This document shows, in pieces, positions 48,335 through 61,162 of a DNA stretch of 64,000 nucleotides. Below the pieces are notes generated by a model. It was not told the DNA's origin. It saw nothing but the letters and a program-made list of their open reading frames with translations, and ran no database searches. Numbering within the stretch: the stretch's first letter is position 1; every line of letters begins with the position of its first letter. A program made the position numbers and the translations under genes. The stretch comes from Alentia gelatinosa (taxonomy: Eukaryota; Annelida; Polychaeta; Phyllodocida; Polynoidae), in NCBI GenBank assembly GCA_950022655.1, contig OX465583.1:36855360-36919359 (forward strand), read 5' to 3'.

Positions 48335-48551
48335 ATAAATGCAGTCCACAATATTTATGAGATAATAGTAATGGTAGAACCACACAAAACCAGACTCGGT
48401 CCGTTTCAATTAAAAAGTTTTATTGATGATAACAGATGAATACAGGCAAGCTGATGTGATAAGTGATAGGTGATGATCGTAAAAACTCGACGTTTCGACA
48501 AATTAATTTGTCTTCATCAGGAGTACATTAATGTAGTCCCCAATATTTATG
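48335..48551 (-). repeat. hammerhead-bearing repeat, copy 2, with flanking direct repeats
   Basis: The body 48379-48527 matches the 15.2-kb copy. It is enclosed by direct repeats 48335-48359 and 48527-48551, 22 of 25 bases identical (shared core CAATATTTATG). These could be a diverged target duplication or the ends of a partial tandem or pseudo-LTR arrangement, as known for Penelope-like elements. The unit is about 192 bp. No open frame. Confidence 0.6.
48485..48524 (-). ncRNA. hammerhead-ribozyme-like motif, copy 2
   Basis: Same 40-nt architecture as at 15324-15363: ACTC helix I strand, CTGATGA core, one extra A, a 16-nt perfectly self-complementary helix II region starting GACAAA, GAAA, palindromic ACGT, cleavage triplet GTC and GAGT. 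Relative to copy 1, helix II has two compensatory pair changes (C-G to T-A and A-T to T-A), while the core differs only at the unconstrained U7 and at the permitted H17. Covariation with core conservation is strong evidence for a structured RNA ancestor. Confidence 0.68.
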
Positions 48552-48559
48552 TCTTAATG

Positions 48560-50810
48560 TCTTCTTCATTTGAGGGAAATAATCATCTACGCGGCTATAA
48601 AGGATAACGCGGCCCAATGAATATCTACTGAACTAAGATTTAGTCCAGATATTGGTATGGCGTTTGTGAATGGCATATTCCCATAGCTGTTTCACCAACA
48701 CTTTGCTCTATTTCAGTTTACCATGACACACTTTAAATGTTGTGTGCCAACGCCCACTCTCTAAGGATTAAGGTATACATTTGATACATGTTTCTCCAGG
48801 GGATACTGTATGCTGCAGGTTCCATTTATAGGATTCTACGTTGTTAGCCCATATGGCTTCGTTCCGGCTGTCGTCAGCTGACAGTCTTTGCTCACAAATA
48901 CTGCTATTGACCCAGTTATGTTGTGTAGCGAACAGATCATCGATACGTGCAAAGATATGAATTAAGGGTCGGATCGTAATAGAGTTCGTAGTGGCGTCAT
49001 TCACGTTTGGCGGAGTGACTCCTTTGGGAAACAAGGTATCGCATTTCAAGGCTTTCAAGAAAAAATAAGACACGAACATCAATACAGTATCGTTGCTGGT
49101 ATTGTGTATAGATTAAATGACCATAGAATCGAGATAGTGATTGGCAAGTCATATATCAATTTACAGTTAAAATCAAGTAATAATGATTAAATAGCTAAAT
49201 ATTTTTATGGTTGGTCAATGTAACCGTTCCCTTACGGCCAATAGTGGTACTTGAAGTAGGTGCTACATAATCTTGCTATTATTCACGATTTATTGTTGAT
49301 GGTCATTTTCTTTAAAAGTGAACAATGTAGTCGAAAAATAAGATAGTTTAAAAATGAGATGTCCTCTCATCTTAAACAGGTGGATTGAATACATCATCAT
49401 AAAAAAGGATTAGTAAATCACTATTCAATACCATGGGAAAATGAACTCGATAGACAGGATGGGCATTGTACACAATATTCGAGCTGTTAAATATTAAGGT
49501 ACCTCTTTACCATGCTATACATTTTTTAACCAGCTGGGAACACCTGGTATCGGTAAACAATAGACGCATATTTTCCTACCGTCAATGAGAGTGTATGGCT
49601 GGTCTATTTATACAGGACACACTGTACACGTAGAGTCCCCTGTGGGTGTCTGCCTAACGACCATACAGCGGAAACGCCCACTCTGTCTGCGTGTTTACGG
49701 CTATTAGTGAGTACGTGACATATCACTACAGGTCGTAGGACACTAAGGGTCTAAGCACTGACAGCCTGCCTGCTTATGTACCATGGATTACAGGGAAGTG
49801 ATCCACCAAGGGGAACCCACTTGTAAAGTGACAGATCTTGGTGATGGACGTGCATTGCTCGTGTCGGTGTCTCTATATAGCCACACAACCAACTAGGTAC
49901 CAGCTTTAGGATACTGGGGTTTCTTTTAAATCTTGTAAAAAAATCGGGTTTCCAAGGGTAAAGTGGTACACAACAAAAGATATTTTTCCCATATCAGTAA
50001 CCACTATATTGAATTTTTTTTCATTGAAATTGTGAACCCACCCGATTATTCGGGGAATAGAGTTTTTACGGGCCTATCATAATTCAGTTATCATTAACAT
50101 ATAAAGACCAGCTTGTTATTATCATATCAATCTGAGAATTAATTCTATTAGATGATTTTAAAGAAGAGGCCCCAAGTTTCACCATTAGGCATTACATTAT
50201 AACAGGTACAGTTTAGTAAAACACCATGTATTTGTTTGTCATATGTTAAATTGTCAAGTTATATGGGTAGGTGCAAAGCCACAACGTATAGTATGATCCA
50301 GTTGTTACCCTGGCATCTCATGGCATGTTAATGCATATTTTATTGGTGCACGGTGGAGAGTGGAGGTACACGTCGAAAGTATGATGGTTAGTATTGTGCA
50401 GTCTCGTGTGTTGTGATGAGCGAGCAACATTAATATCACAGCTGGCATTACAGCTCCACGGACAGGCGCATGGGACACTTCACATGACCTTACCACAGCA
50501 ATGGTTTTACCACCTGCCACTCGGGTGCATTGTACAGTATATATGACCCGGAAGGTGTGATGCCAGCGCAGCATGAAATCGTATGTACACAGTGTGATTC
50601 CCTGCATATTTGACATGAGACACTGGAGATGGGGCACCCTGCAATATGCGTCAATACCTGGTAATACGAGGATGTTACAAATTCATAGGAGCAGAATTCC
50701 ACAATCATGTTTGAACATATGAAGATGAACCTACTCAGGGGGTTGTGGGAATATAGTAGGTTACGTACTCCACGAGGGGTTCCCACGTGACGAGCGGCGC
50801 CCGCAAATTG
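48560..50810. other. noncoding stretch, nothing recognised
   Basis: AT-rich, no supported exon or RNA gene. Confidence 0.4.
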
Positions 50811-51440
50811 GCCTTACAATACCCAACCGTAATTGGGATCTATCGCCACCCTTCCTAATCTGTCTTCATCACCAGTCCCGCCAGAGATGCTGCCATCGGG
50901 AGATGGACGGGGGACGAGTCGGGGTGGAGGTCGGGTGGGCGGGTGGGATGGGGAGGCAGCAGGAAGGGCGGAGGTTACATGGTTCGGGGCCAGACACACT
51001 CTGGCCTCCCATCCCACAAGAATATGGCTTATAAGGAGCACTGTGCCAAGCCTCGGCAAGGTGGCTTTGGCGCTGGCTTCGCTAGTGGCTTCTGCCGCGG
51101 GTCTGGTTCTCAGGAGCTGTGAGCCGTGAGGAGGAGGAGGAGGAGTGTAACGCGATCTTCATCTCTCCTTATTGACGGTTCTCTATGACCCTGTCAGCCC
51201 CTGCCCCCTGTTCTATCTCCAGCTCCGGTGCACACTAATTCCCTCGCCCGCCGCCACAAGTACATAGTCCCGGCTTGTAGACGACCACGGCCCAGCCTCA
51301 GCCCCCTATCACCGCCCACACCGTTCACCTCCGACACGGCCCTTCACGCGGGTAATACCGTCTACCATAAGCTTGTGACTGTTGTCTGCCATTGCCAGCA
51401 TACTGATACTACGGTAAAACATATAATATGTAATATCTGT
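50811..51440. other. GC-rich block, open frames both strands
   Basis: G- and C-rich DNA with short GGAGGA and GGGTGGGC runs. Frames open on both strands are composition-driven, and no splice pair was found. It could be a promoter-type island related to the candidate start exon at 52105. Confidence 0.3.
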
Positions 51441-52958
51441 TAGTCCCGCCTGACTACTTATATACAATATCAAGTTAACCCCGACCCTTTAGTACTGGTG
51501 TCCATACTGGTGATCCGATGGTGTTACTACTTGTTTCGTATTGGTAACCTGGTCCTTTTTCCATTACGTACAATTCACATATTGGATCCAATAGGTTCAC
51601 ATTATTGATTTATAGTCATAGCACAGAAAGGTTTCATATTGTGGTTTCATATCCAAGTTTAGCCTTGTCATGAAAAACGTGGGAATTTATTTTTTGCCAC
51701 GTAAATCATATCATTGAACCAGCCACCACGGCCATGACCTGACCATTGTAACAGACACGTGACACAGTAGCTTCATAAACCTGGCCTGCCTATGAAATAT
51801 TAGAAGTGGCTTCATAGAGTAAGTATACAATGTGTGGCTGAATCCTTAAACTGTTCTATGCCAAAACTGGCTTCGCTGAATGGCTTCCCGCCACTGATGC
51901 ACAGATAGCACTGTCCGGGCTTCCCAGGGTTCTGCCCGACTGAGACCTGGATGTCGACCGCGGATTAAGGGACGTTGAACCCGCGAACAGCCACACGGGA
52001 CCCGAATGGCTTCACGGTCATGTGACCATCGCCAAACCCTGCTGTAAAAAACATAAAATACAGAAACTACGTGACCTCGGGGACGAGTCAGGCGTTTAGA
52101 TATCATGGACCCGGGCAGTTTTATGAGATCCAGCGATCAGTCCGAACGCGCCTCACCAGGCAGATTGCACCTATTGGCTTCGTGCCAGGATGCACTATCT
52201 AAACATGGGGGAGGCTTCTGGTGGTCGGCGGGTAAGTGGTGCGCCCGCCTTTCGCACCAAGGAGGAGTCTGTCGGCGGACTAAGGGTGAGATATGGATAC
52301 TGGGATGGGGCCAGGAAGATGTAAGTGGTTCTGGAGATGAAGACATGTAATTGAGCATTAGGATAGAAACCAGGGGCAGAGGCCCTTCAGCGATGGAAGC
52401 CACAGGGCTTCAATATGGAAGCCACTAGGTCGTAGATGTAGAACAGATGTCAGCGCTAGGGACACGAGGTATCTGCCGTACAGTAGGATACAGTGGCTGC
52501 TAGGCTTTTTATAAAAGTATCTGCTAGTGCGCTTTGAATAGAGGCTGTTATGTTGTGTTATGAATAGAAACCAATAGTTAAGTCATGACTGGAAAAAATA
52601 CTAGTGTTGGGGACTGAGACGAGAAATGGGAAAGATGGGCTTACGATAGATTCATCATTTACCAGGCATCTGTTCAAAATAAATTGGATGAACCCTTGGT
52701 TTGAAGCAAATTTATGACTGGAACAGTTATTTTAGGGTATATGCACAACCTCGTGTAAAGGGTACCCTGCTGGGAACGGTATTATTTCCCCCTCTTTTAG
52801 ATCTTTACCCCACTCCTACCCAAAACCCACCGCTTAAGGGAACACTTAAGCCCAGAACGGAGAATGTTTCTTTAAGCGGGGTCCTACTATACAGAGAAGC
52901 CAGATTTTGGGGGCATATACTTAGAAGCCAGTTTTGGTAAGCATATACTCAGAAGCCA
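51074..52958. repeat. cluster of TGGCTTC/GAAGCCA heptamers
   Basis: Twelve copies of the heptamer on either strand within 1.9 kb: 51074, 51086, 51807, 51868, 51881, 52007, 52175, 52396, 52418, 52896, 52924 and 52952. About 0.2 would be expected at equal base frequencies. The last three belong to a short ~28-bp tandem repeat; the others are irregularly spaced in both orientations. Function unknown. Confidence 0.7.
52105..52231 (+). CDS. possible first coding exon
   Basis: ATGG after GATATC, followed by MDPGSFMRSSDQSERASP and 24 more codons to GGCGG|GTAAGT, a consensus donor, leaving one base. Alternatively it extends to a second consensus donor, GAAGAT|GTAAGT, at 52320. The peptide is polar and Ser-rich with no recognisable domain, as expected for an N-terminal exon. 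The GC-elevated surroundings fit a promoter-proximal position. The antisense frame is also open, and no downstream exon was identified. Confidence 0.27.
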
Positions 52959-52960
52959 GT
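52895..52960. repeat. short ~28-bp tandem repeat
   Basis: AGAAGCCAG ... GCATATACT repeated two and a half times with small indels. Confidence 0.75.
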
Positions 52961-55360
52961 GGTTAGGGCTTTGGAAAAAATTCAAAAGATAGACACAGGG
53001 TCGGGTGTGGAAGGGCTTTAGCCTGGCGCCGTGAAGGGTAAGGGGATAGCTGACTGTAAAGTGCAGGACGAGGAGGGAGGGTTATTGAGATGCTCTGTGG
53101 TAGAACGTAGCTGGACGCTATCTCGCTCCTAAGTACTTTATCGGCGGTCCAGGCTCGCGAAATCTGATCATGATCACCATGAGACCACACTGAGTGGTGT
53201 CGGTAGCGCCCAACCAGGAATGGTGCTAATGGTCGCTGCGATGGTGAGGTGAAAGAGTAGGGGGTGTCTGTAGTAGTGGCTTGATAGAGCTGCCTTGTGT
53301 TTTAAACCATAGAGGATGCAAAACATACACCTATTTGTACGGAAAATGGGCGTATGTAAGACAGGTTATACGTTTGAAATGAACAATAACAGGGCAAGGC
53401 CTTGGAGCGGCTTGGTACAGGAGATAGGAGCTCTTTACAATTAGATGAGCAGTGGTGTGGCGGAAATACGCTGTCAGACTTGTCTTGTTTTTCGGTCCTA
53501 CCTATCTCTTATCGCATCAAACTGGGTCTTATTGTAGTTTTACTTTGAGTATCCCTTAATGCCAATGAAAAAGGTCATGTATATAGTACTTAGTTGGATT
53601 TCAATGCTGGACCGACCACGTACAAATCCACCCTGCTACAAGCGTGGGCCACGGTCACACATTCGGAGTAGGAGTTTTCCTCAGAAACAGTTGGCTGACA
53701 CCACCCCCGCCTCCTCCCCCTCACTGATCACAGACCCGTCTCACGGTGTCGCCATCGATCTGTGTAAACTGCTCCTTGTCAGAGCACCCAGTTTGTGTCT
53801 GTAAAAAGTAGAGCCCCGAGTCTACCGCCGTACAGCCGTTCCCACCGCCCCCTCACTCTCCACCCACAGCCCCTTCACTCTCCACTCATAGGCCCCAGAC
53901 ATCTCCCTGCCCCACCCATCGCCAGGCGTCTCCGGCGTAAGGGTCATTGGCGAGTGCCCATCCTAGGTTAACTCGGGTGCCCTGGAGGGTGTGTGGGTTT
54001 AAAAGGTCCTGGTTAGCCTCTTATATTGATTCCTTAACCCGCTTGTCGCCTCCAATGACAACCCTCAGCTCTACCTATGGCTGTGGCGGTGGTGGTGGTG
54101 GTGGTAGTTATGCGTTACACCCGCCGCCCCTGATGGGGTCTCCAATCTAAAAACAGAGGGTGGAAAATTTAACTTTCCCCACTAATAAATCCTATAAATC
54201 ATTGATTGTCCTACCATATTATTATGCTTCCCTTTTGCCACTGATCTACCGACATTTAAATAAATTCATTTTCTTTAATGTCCTCATGTTGTCGGAAGGG
54301 ACGACGGCTTAAATCATTCATTACTCTGGAATTGGATTTCCAACAAACTGCCGCGTTTGCACGGTACTCTCACCCACCGCTTGGTGGCGCCCCACGCGCT
54401 CTGCAAGCACTAAAGGTTGATTGATATCAACATTTCGGATATTGAAGTTGTAGAAACTTGTGGTGCGGAGCTCAGAAAATCGATGCCATCCCAGAATCTA
54501 ATCGATGGACCCGTGGCTCCTTCCGGTTGCTGATGACGTGCTGTATACGCTAGCGGAAGTAATGTAGGTATGGGTGTGTTCCTCAGGGGAACTGTAGCAT
54601 TGTAACTGCTTAACCCGTTTCACTACCTTCACTTAACCCTCCGACCAGTGTACTCAGAGTCTATACAAAGAGGATTATCTTCAAACAAAAGCCTTCCTCT
54701 TATAGACTCGTCCCGAAGGCTCAACAGTGTCCTATGGGAGGTGGTCTTATGAATTTTCAACAAAGAGATACTGAGAAGCTGAATGGTGTCAAGTTCTTTT
54801 CGTTTCGCACACATTGCCTTAAGGCTCAAGCTGAATTCTATAACTTGTAGTGCCATCGGGCAATCTCTGAGTGCACCTCAAAGAGATGTTTTGATATCCT
54901 TTAGCTTGATTCACCTAGCTGAAGCGAATAATGGGACTGGGCAACCTCTGGGACAGATACTAACATTAATATGAAAAGCTTTCTTGAGAGATTTTAGTTA
55001 TTCGTTGATTCATATTTCTGCTGCTCATAACGGAAATTGATGGCATCCGATTTCATCTTTATTTCGTAAAATCCAACAATGTGGTTTTTACTACGGCTCC
55101 ACGTTTTATATTTCATTTTACTGTCAGAGGACAATCATAGAAAAGCATAGTATGAGGCTAAGATGAGAAAATTGAGACTAGTTTCAGTAGCATGTCCTAT
55201 ACAAATAAACACGCATTGTTCAATGTAGATTAGTCAGATGATATTGAGTCGCATCTTCAATGCCTTAAAAACGACTTACTTCAGAACAACGATCTATGAT
55301 CACGTTACATTATTATCCAGTTAGAGTTCGAACGTGGGAAGATTCTCAGGGTTCATTTAA
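52961..55360. other. noncoding stretch, GC-elevated at 53.6-54.1 kb
   Basis: No supported exon. The GC-elevated part contains C-rich runs and a (GGT)n-type GGCGGTGGTGGTGGTGG near 54083. A block with CTTGGTGGCGCC lies near 54381. Confidence 0.35.
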
Positions 55361-55364
55361 GGAG

Positions 55365-55565
55365 GGGGCCCACCCGGAGTTGGCCACGTTTTGCCGGCTC
55401 GTTCGGTAGACGTGGAGGAAATGACCTGCCGGCAGACTTCTGGCTGTCTTTTATCTCCTCCATCTGGCCGCCAGTTCGCTAATTGCGATCCGGCGAAATG
55501 AGGAAATCAGAGTTTGCGCGGTCAGAAACGGCCTTCCCAGGTGCCTGGGAGAGGATATTGTCCTT
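55365..55565. promoter_or_regulatory. enhancer-like block
   Basis: A high-complexity GC-balanced segment with TTTTATCTCC (GATA-like), CCATCTGG (E-box), GCTAATTGCG (homeodomain) and paired CCGGC words (GACCTGCCGGCAGACTT). Frames are broken. It resembles a conserved noncoding element in composition only. Confidence 0.27.
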
Positions 55566-55569
55566 GGAT

Positions 55570-56670
55570 ATTGAAGTTCCTGCAAGTAGGATTAGGGGAA
55601 ATAAATGCTTTAAATTAATTGCTTGGGCAAATGAGATACACCCCTATATGGATACCTGATGTAAGAGACTTAAAAACAGATGCATGCGATGTTTAGTACA
55701 CAACTCTTTATGTTAGATGCCAGAACTTAGAAAAACCACCTGCATCGTTGAAATATCCCAGAGAATGAACATGCAAGTCTAATTTTACAGTTAATTATAA
55801 ATACATGAACCCTTTAATAATCATATGTCATCCACACAAAACCTGCTTTAGAGATAATCACGAATGACCCACTTTCCTCATAAATATTTGTAGGTACATA
55901 ATCGCAATAAAACTTTATAATAGAGTGACCGCATCAAACTGGATGGGTAGAGACGTAATAATCTACCACGTTTCACCGTAGAGTAGATAATAATAGTATT
56001 GTTGTAATTTACCATCTTCCGAGAGATGATATAGTACACTTTACCGATGCTTCTCCATACTTCATCAACGTTTCCCTGCCTACTACAGTTGCCCCAGTTG
56101 ATGTCTTGATTTACACATTAGTAAGATGTAAATTCTCGTTAAGGTCTGGCTGACATGCTTCGTGTGGTTGTCACGACTCCAGCTGATTAGAACGCAGATA
56201 ATCTACGACCCCACATGCTCAGACAGCCGCCCTGAGGTTTCCACAGCGGGCACGGATTTATGGACACCCACCAGTCACCCGAATCCATGGGCTTTTAAGA
56301 TGCCGAACGCCGTCAATGATTATTAATCACTTAATCGAATTTTACCCGTAAATATGCAGCGCTTGGCGGCGCGCACGCGTGTGGCTGCTGGATATAGGAT
56401 GTAGCTGACGGGGCTGTTGAGGCCGATTTGCGGCGGGCCGGATGTGGAGCAGAGGCGGCGGGCGTGACGCTGGCCGCGGGCAGAAAGAAAAAAGAAGAAT
56501 TGCTGGACGTGCCTCACATGTTTGCGGGATCTTGGCATGATAGGCTTCAGAGCACAGGGCGGGTGTCTGACTGGGGGAACTGTATAAGCATGCTGCAAGA
56601 GTTTACCGAGCCACAACATTGCTGGAACTGGGTGAACTGGGTGCATCCGCAGGTGTTTACCATGACCACA

Positions 56671-56672
<2 letters not shown>
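55570..56672. other. noncoding stretch
   Basis: No supported exon. The block 56360-56480 is GC-rich (GCGGCGCGCACGCG), but its frames are continued by the TA repeat and not credible. Confidence 0.35.

Positions 56673-56763
<91 letters not shown>
56673..56763. repeat. (TA)n microsatellite
   Basis: About 45 uninterrupted TA dinucleotides. Confidence 0.96.
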
Positions 56764-56766
<3 letters not shown>

Positions 56767-58030
56767 GTGAAGCAAACATGATGTCTTCGAAGAGAAATTA
56801 CTATTTGCTATCGAAAAATTGGCAGGCGCCTTCCATGTCCACTGGAAAGGAAAGAAATCATTGCAGCACTCTCTAGATTTGCATTTCCTCTTCCAAAGTC
56901 AGAGATGAATGACTTTTAATTGCGTCGTCGTAGATCAAGATTTAAAATTCATCCATGTTTATTTATAGAAAGATCTCAATGCTGTTTGAGGAATTGGTAT
57001 CTATGAGGTGGCCACTAGGTAAAGGAAAGTAAAAGTCTATAGACTGGTACTTATCATAAGGTAGCCATGATTATTCAACCATACCACACACGTTACTCCA
57101 ATAACCCCTGAAAATGTAAGGTTGGTCTAACTCAAAAGTGTTTGTTTTGCCCCACTAGAACAAACGGTATGGTATGATGAAGTCTTAATATATGTGACTA
57201 TATATGCAGAAAATTCGCCTCTGTTATGTTATTTGCTATATGCAACATGTGCGCGGGGGGGGGGGGGACTGTCCCAAATTAGGAGCCTCCACATGCAGTC
57301 GTCCAGCCTGGGCAAACAGCACGATGTCTGGCGACAAGACGAGCAGGTCCGAGCAGTGACCTCCGCTCACTGACGGCCGCTAGGAGGCACTGTTGACTGT
57401 CGCTAGGTCTAGACTGGTTCCTCGCCAGAGTAAACAGGAACTCCAGCATCTCTGTCTGAGGTGCCTGTATATAATCTCAAATATGGTCTGGCTTGTGCTT
57501 CTGTGGAAAGACCTTTACATAGGCCTCTGGTGTCATATATACGTATGTAGTTGTAGGTCTCAAACCGCAGTATTATGTACAAAAATGATGTGAGAGTGTT
57601 AGGGATCACTGCCCTAATAGCGGGAGGAGCATTGGGATTGTGTTGGAGGTATGGATTACAGCGGTGGTATGGATGGCAGTCGGGTTAGAGTTGACTTTAG
57701 AATAAGGGAGGATCGAGTAGGAGTTGGCATACAATCCGATGATGGAGGATAGAAGGATGATAGTCGGATAGGAATTGAGGGAGATGGGGTGGTTTAAGGG
57801 CAAGGTGGGAACAGGGCAGCTTCTCACTCTGTCAGCGCAAGACTAGAGACGAATTATAAACGGAGATGGGAGATAATCCCTACCCAGGATGCGCTAATCC
57901 GCCAGGGATTACCGGGCACGATAATCTGAGCGGCTTAATGATTCATGGCGCCTTGGTATAACAGGGATGTGTCATAGGGATGAGGCGTTGGGCACGGGGC
58001 CTACCAGGCAGGTGTGGACTGCGGACTCAA
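56764..58030. other. noncoding stretch
   Basis: No supported gene. It contains a G-run near 57255-57268. Confidence 0.4.
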
Positions 58031-58236
58031 GAGTAAACTATGAAATATATGAGGTAGACTCTATAATCAACAGTTGAGTATAATATATGTGTGACAGAAT
58101 CTGAACACAGCAGAGTATGAAATCTGAGAGACATACTCTATACTCAACAGTAGAGTATAGAATCTGTGAGATAGATATATTCAAACTCAATGGTGGAGCC
58201 CATATGAAATATGTGAGGTAGATTTTATACTCAACA
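58031..58236. repeat. degenerate tandem repeat, ~40 bp, five copies
   Basis: Copies start near 58031, 58075, 58113, 58154 and 58196. Each carries GAGTAT-like, GAAATCTGTGAG-like and CTCTATACTCAACAG-like words. Confidence 0.7.
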
Positions 58237-58239
58237 AAT

Positions 58240-59700
58240 ATTGGTAGATATTGATAGACATAGCTTCTCTTACATTTCTGTCATTCCCATTTTAAAGATT
58301 CGCATTCGCCATATATGACGTTTGCTGGTGCTATGGTCTAAAACAACAAATAATCAACCAAAATTATCTAAAATAGTGTAAAATAAAAGGACTTTACAAT
58401 CAAGCTTATGCTTATAGTCTAGCAATCAGTATGAAAAGATAGGAGAATATTCTGGGCCCAGGCAAGTGGCTATCACACCTTTAGCGGGTAGTCAGTATGT
58501 GTAAGTCGGAGGTGGCGATCACGAGTAGAACACCTGATTAACACCCTACAAGCTCACACCCTGAGCTGCTCTCACGCCCAGGTAGTAATCGCCTCACCGT
58601 GCTGCCAAGACCGAGAAATATAATTAGGTTTATTCCCGCGAAACCCGGCGGAGGACGGTCCTGTAGGAGCCGGGGAGGTAGTTGCGACGACTGCTGCTCC
58701 ATTACAGGTTGTTATAGACGGGTGGAGGATTTCTTCGTGTGGCTTCGTGATATGGCTTCCTTCTACTCCGAACCGTTGTTAGTTTTAATCTCTGGGTGGT
58801 GGGCTGCCAGGTTGGTCCCTTATGTATGTTCTGGACTGTGATACAACCACAGTATTTTAAAAGACCAGAGAAGCTAATCAAGACATTTGCTGCAATGAAA
58901 AAAAGGATAGCCTTAGCACGAAGCATCTCATAAGATGTTAAATGACAGGTCTTTTAACTTCCTGTTGTAATTTCCTGGCGCAGTTATAAGATGTGAAACA
59001 GATATTTTTCAAATGGAACTTTATATGTGTGGATACTTAAAGGAGAGAATGATAGGACGCTACGTAACTATGGATGTTTTGACATTTTGCAGCTTGCTTT
59101 TACTGTGGACAATAATCTAGTCTTGCCTGCTTTCATAGAAGCTGCATTCAGATTGCATTACTGCACAATCTGCTTTTATTGAAGAAAAGAAATTCAAATG
59201 TCGAACTGCAGTATCATCTAGATTTCCATGTTGGCTTAGTGATGATGGAATTGACAACATATGAAATATGCGGAGGTATTCCTAACAGAACTGCCTCTGG
59301 TACGAAACAGTTCTCACTTTAGGCCGTTTTGCATGAGATCGATGCAATTCAATATTTTAACTCTAGCCTTGAATATTTTAAAGTGGATGATGAATATGAT
59401 TTATTTTGTACATTTTCCACATGTATATTGGTGAGAGCTACAGGGGGATATATGGTTTTGCCATCCTGCAATCATTATTTTTTTGATGAGAGGTAAAAAA
59501 CCATGAAAAAATTGGCAATTTTGTATAAAAAAAAGAAAAAAAATGCCTAAATTTTTCATGAATTTTAAAATATATATATTTGAATTAATTCTTTTGGCCT
59601 AAGTTTTTGTAAAATGAGTCAAGAAAATAAATATGGCGTTTGAATGGGATTCTGTCATAAATTTTAGTGTCTGTAGAGCCAAACATGTTGGGGAATTTAA
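58240..59700. other. noncoding AT-rich stretch
   Basis: No supported exon or RNA gene. Confidence 0.4.
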
Positions 59701-59703
59701 GTT

Positions 59704-60113
59704 GTGCATGCCCCTCATCGGCAATATTTTTAGCTCTGTACAAAATTTCCTTGTGATATTAACAAATAAAACATAGTCCACAATTAAGTCTTTGGCTGGT
59801 GGTTATAGCCATAAAAAAAAATGGTGCTATTTGCAGTATTCTCTATGTATGGTCAAATTAAAATCCGTTGGGCTAAGTAGGGGAATTATCTCTGTGCGCG
59901 TCCCTCATCGCCGATTTTCCGATTTTGCTCATAAACTTTGGGCATTCAAGCACTTTTGTAATTGGCATTAGTTAGCACATGGATATACCAAGAACACCTG
60001 AAAAAATCGTTATCCAAATCCAATTTATAACAAAGATATAAGCATAAAACGTTATTTGTGCGCGTCCCTCATCGTGTGCGCGCCCCTCATCGACGTGTGC
60101 ACGCCCCTCATCG
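59704..60113. repeat. five copies of GTGCRYGYCCCTCATCG
   Basis: 17-bp matches at 59704, 59894, 60058, 60076 and 60097. All keep CCCTCATCG, and the last three are 18-21 bp apart. The copies at 59894 and 60097 are both followed by GATTTTCCGATT. On the minus strand the first two copies also share about 15 bp of downstream sequence. It is not a known regulatory motif to me. Confidence 0.75.
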
Positions 60114-60683
60114 CTGATTTTCCGATTCTATTTATAGCCTTACACTGGTGCCACTTGTGAGCAAGACATTCTGTGCATATCACATCATATCTCCGCGAAT
60201 ATTTCACGTAGAGACTAGAGATAAAGACCAGTAAATCGCTATGGACATGAGAAAACCAATCAAGTACTCTAAATTATGATTTGAACAAGGGATCATTTCA
60301 TAATTTGCCGTTTTCCGTTACAAAATTCGTAGCGAATGCAAAAACGTCATGATACAGAACGTCTTTACACTCACAGCGAAGTGTGTAAAGAAAACGGGAA
60401 ATAATTATATTACCTTTAATGGATCAAAATATAAACTCACCATTTGTATTCTGCATGTCCTTAGCGATTTACTAGTCTTTATCTGGAGTTTCTACGTTAG
60501 ATATTCCCCGACTTATCATGTGAGATGCACAGAGTAAAAAACCAAAACCAAAACGGACGTTTCTGTGACGTCATGAAAATATAAGTGACGGTTGACCTAC
60601 TTAGGCTAAACGTAAATCGCCTGGGGCCTGTCTCCTAAAAAGTACACATTTTCCTAAATTGTATTTACTCAATGTAGGCTGAA
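60114..60683. other. noncoding stretch
   Basis: No supported exon. AT-rich up to the satellite-like field. Confidence 0.4.
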
Positions 60684-61162
60684 AGGTGGGGTAGTTTGGT
60701 GTAGTGCTAGGTGGTGTAATATGTGAACGATGGTGTAATATGTGTGAGATAATATGGTGTGGTGTAACATGGTAGTGTAGTGAGAGGTGGTGTAATATGG
60801 TGTAGTGTGAGATGTAGCATGGTGTGGTGTGAGGTGTTGTGATGTAATGTAAGATGGTATAATAAAGTGTAGTGTGGAATGGTGTAATTTGATGTTGAGA
60901 TACCATGGTATGGTGTAATGTAAGGTGGTGTAGTGTGAGGTGGAGTAATATAGTACAATGTGAGGTGGTGTGGTGTAGTAGGCCTATGACATGGTATAAT
61001 ATGACCTAGGGGGAGATGTAGCATGGTATAGTGTGAGGTGGTGTAGTGTTGGCTTAATGTAGGATGGTATGATATGGTGTAGTGTTGGATGGTATAGTAT
61101 GATGTCTGAGATAGCACAGTGTGGTGTTATGTATGGTGGTGTAGTGTGAGGTGGTGTAATAT

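Noticed and set aside
56323..56876. 117-150-codon frames through a TA tract
   Set aside because: Same artefact as at 40.7 kb. Length comes from the repeat.
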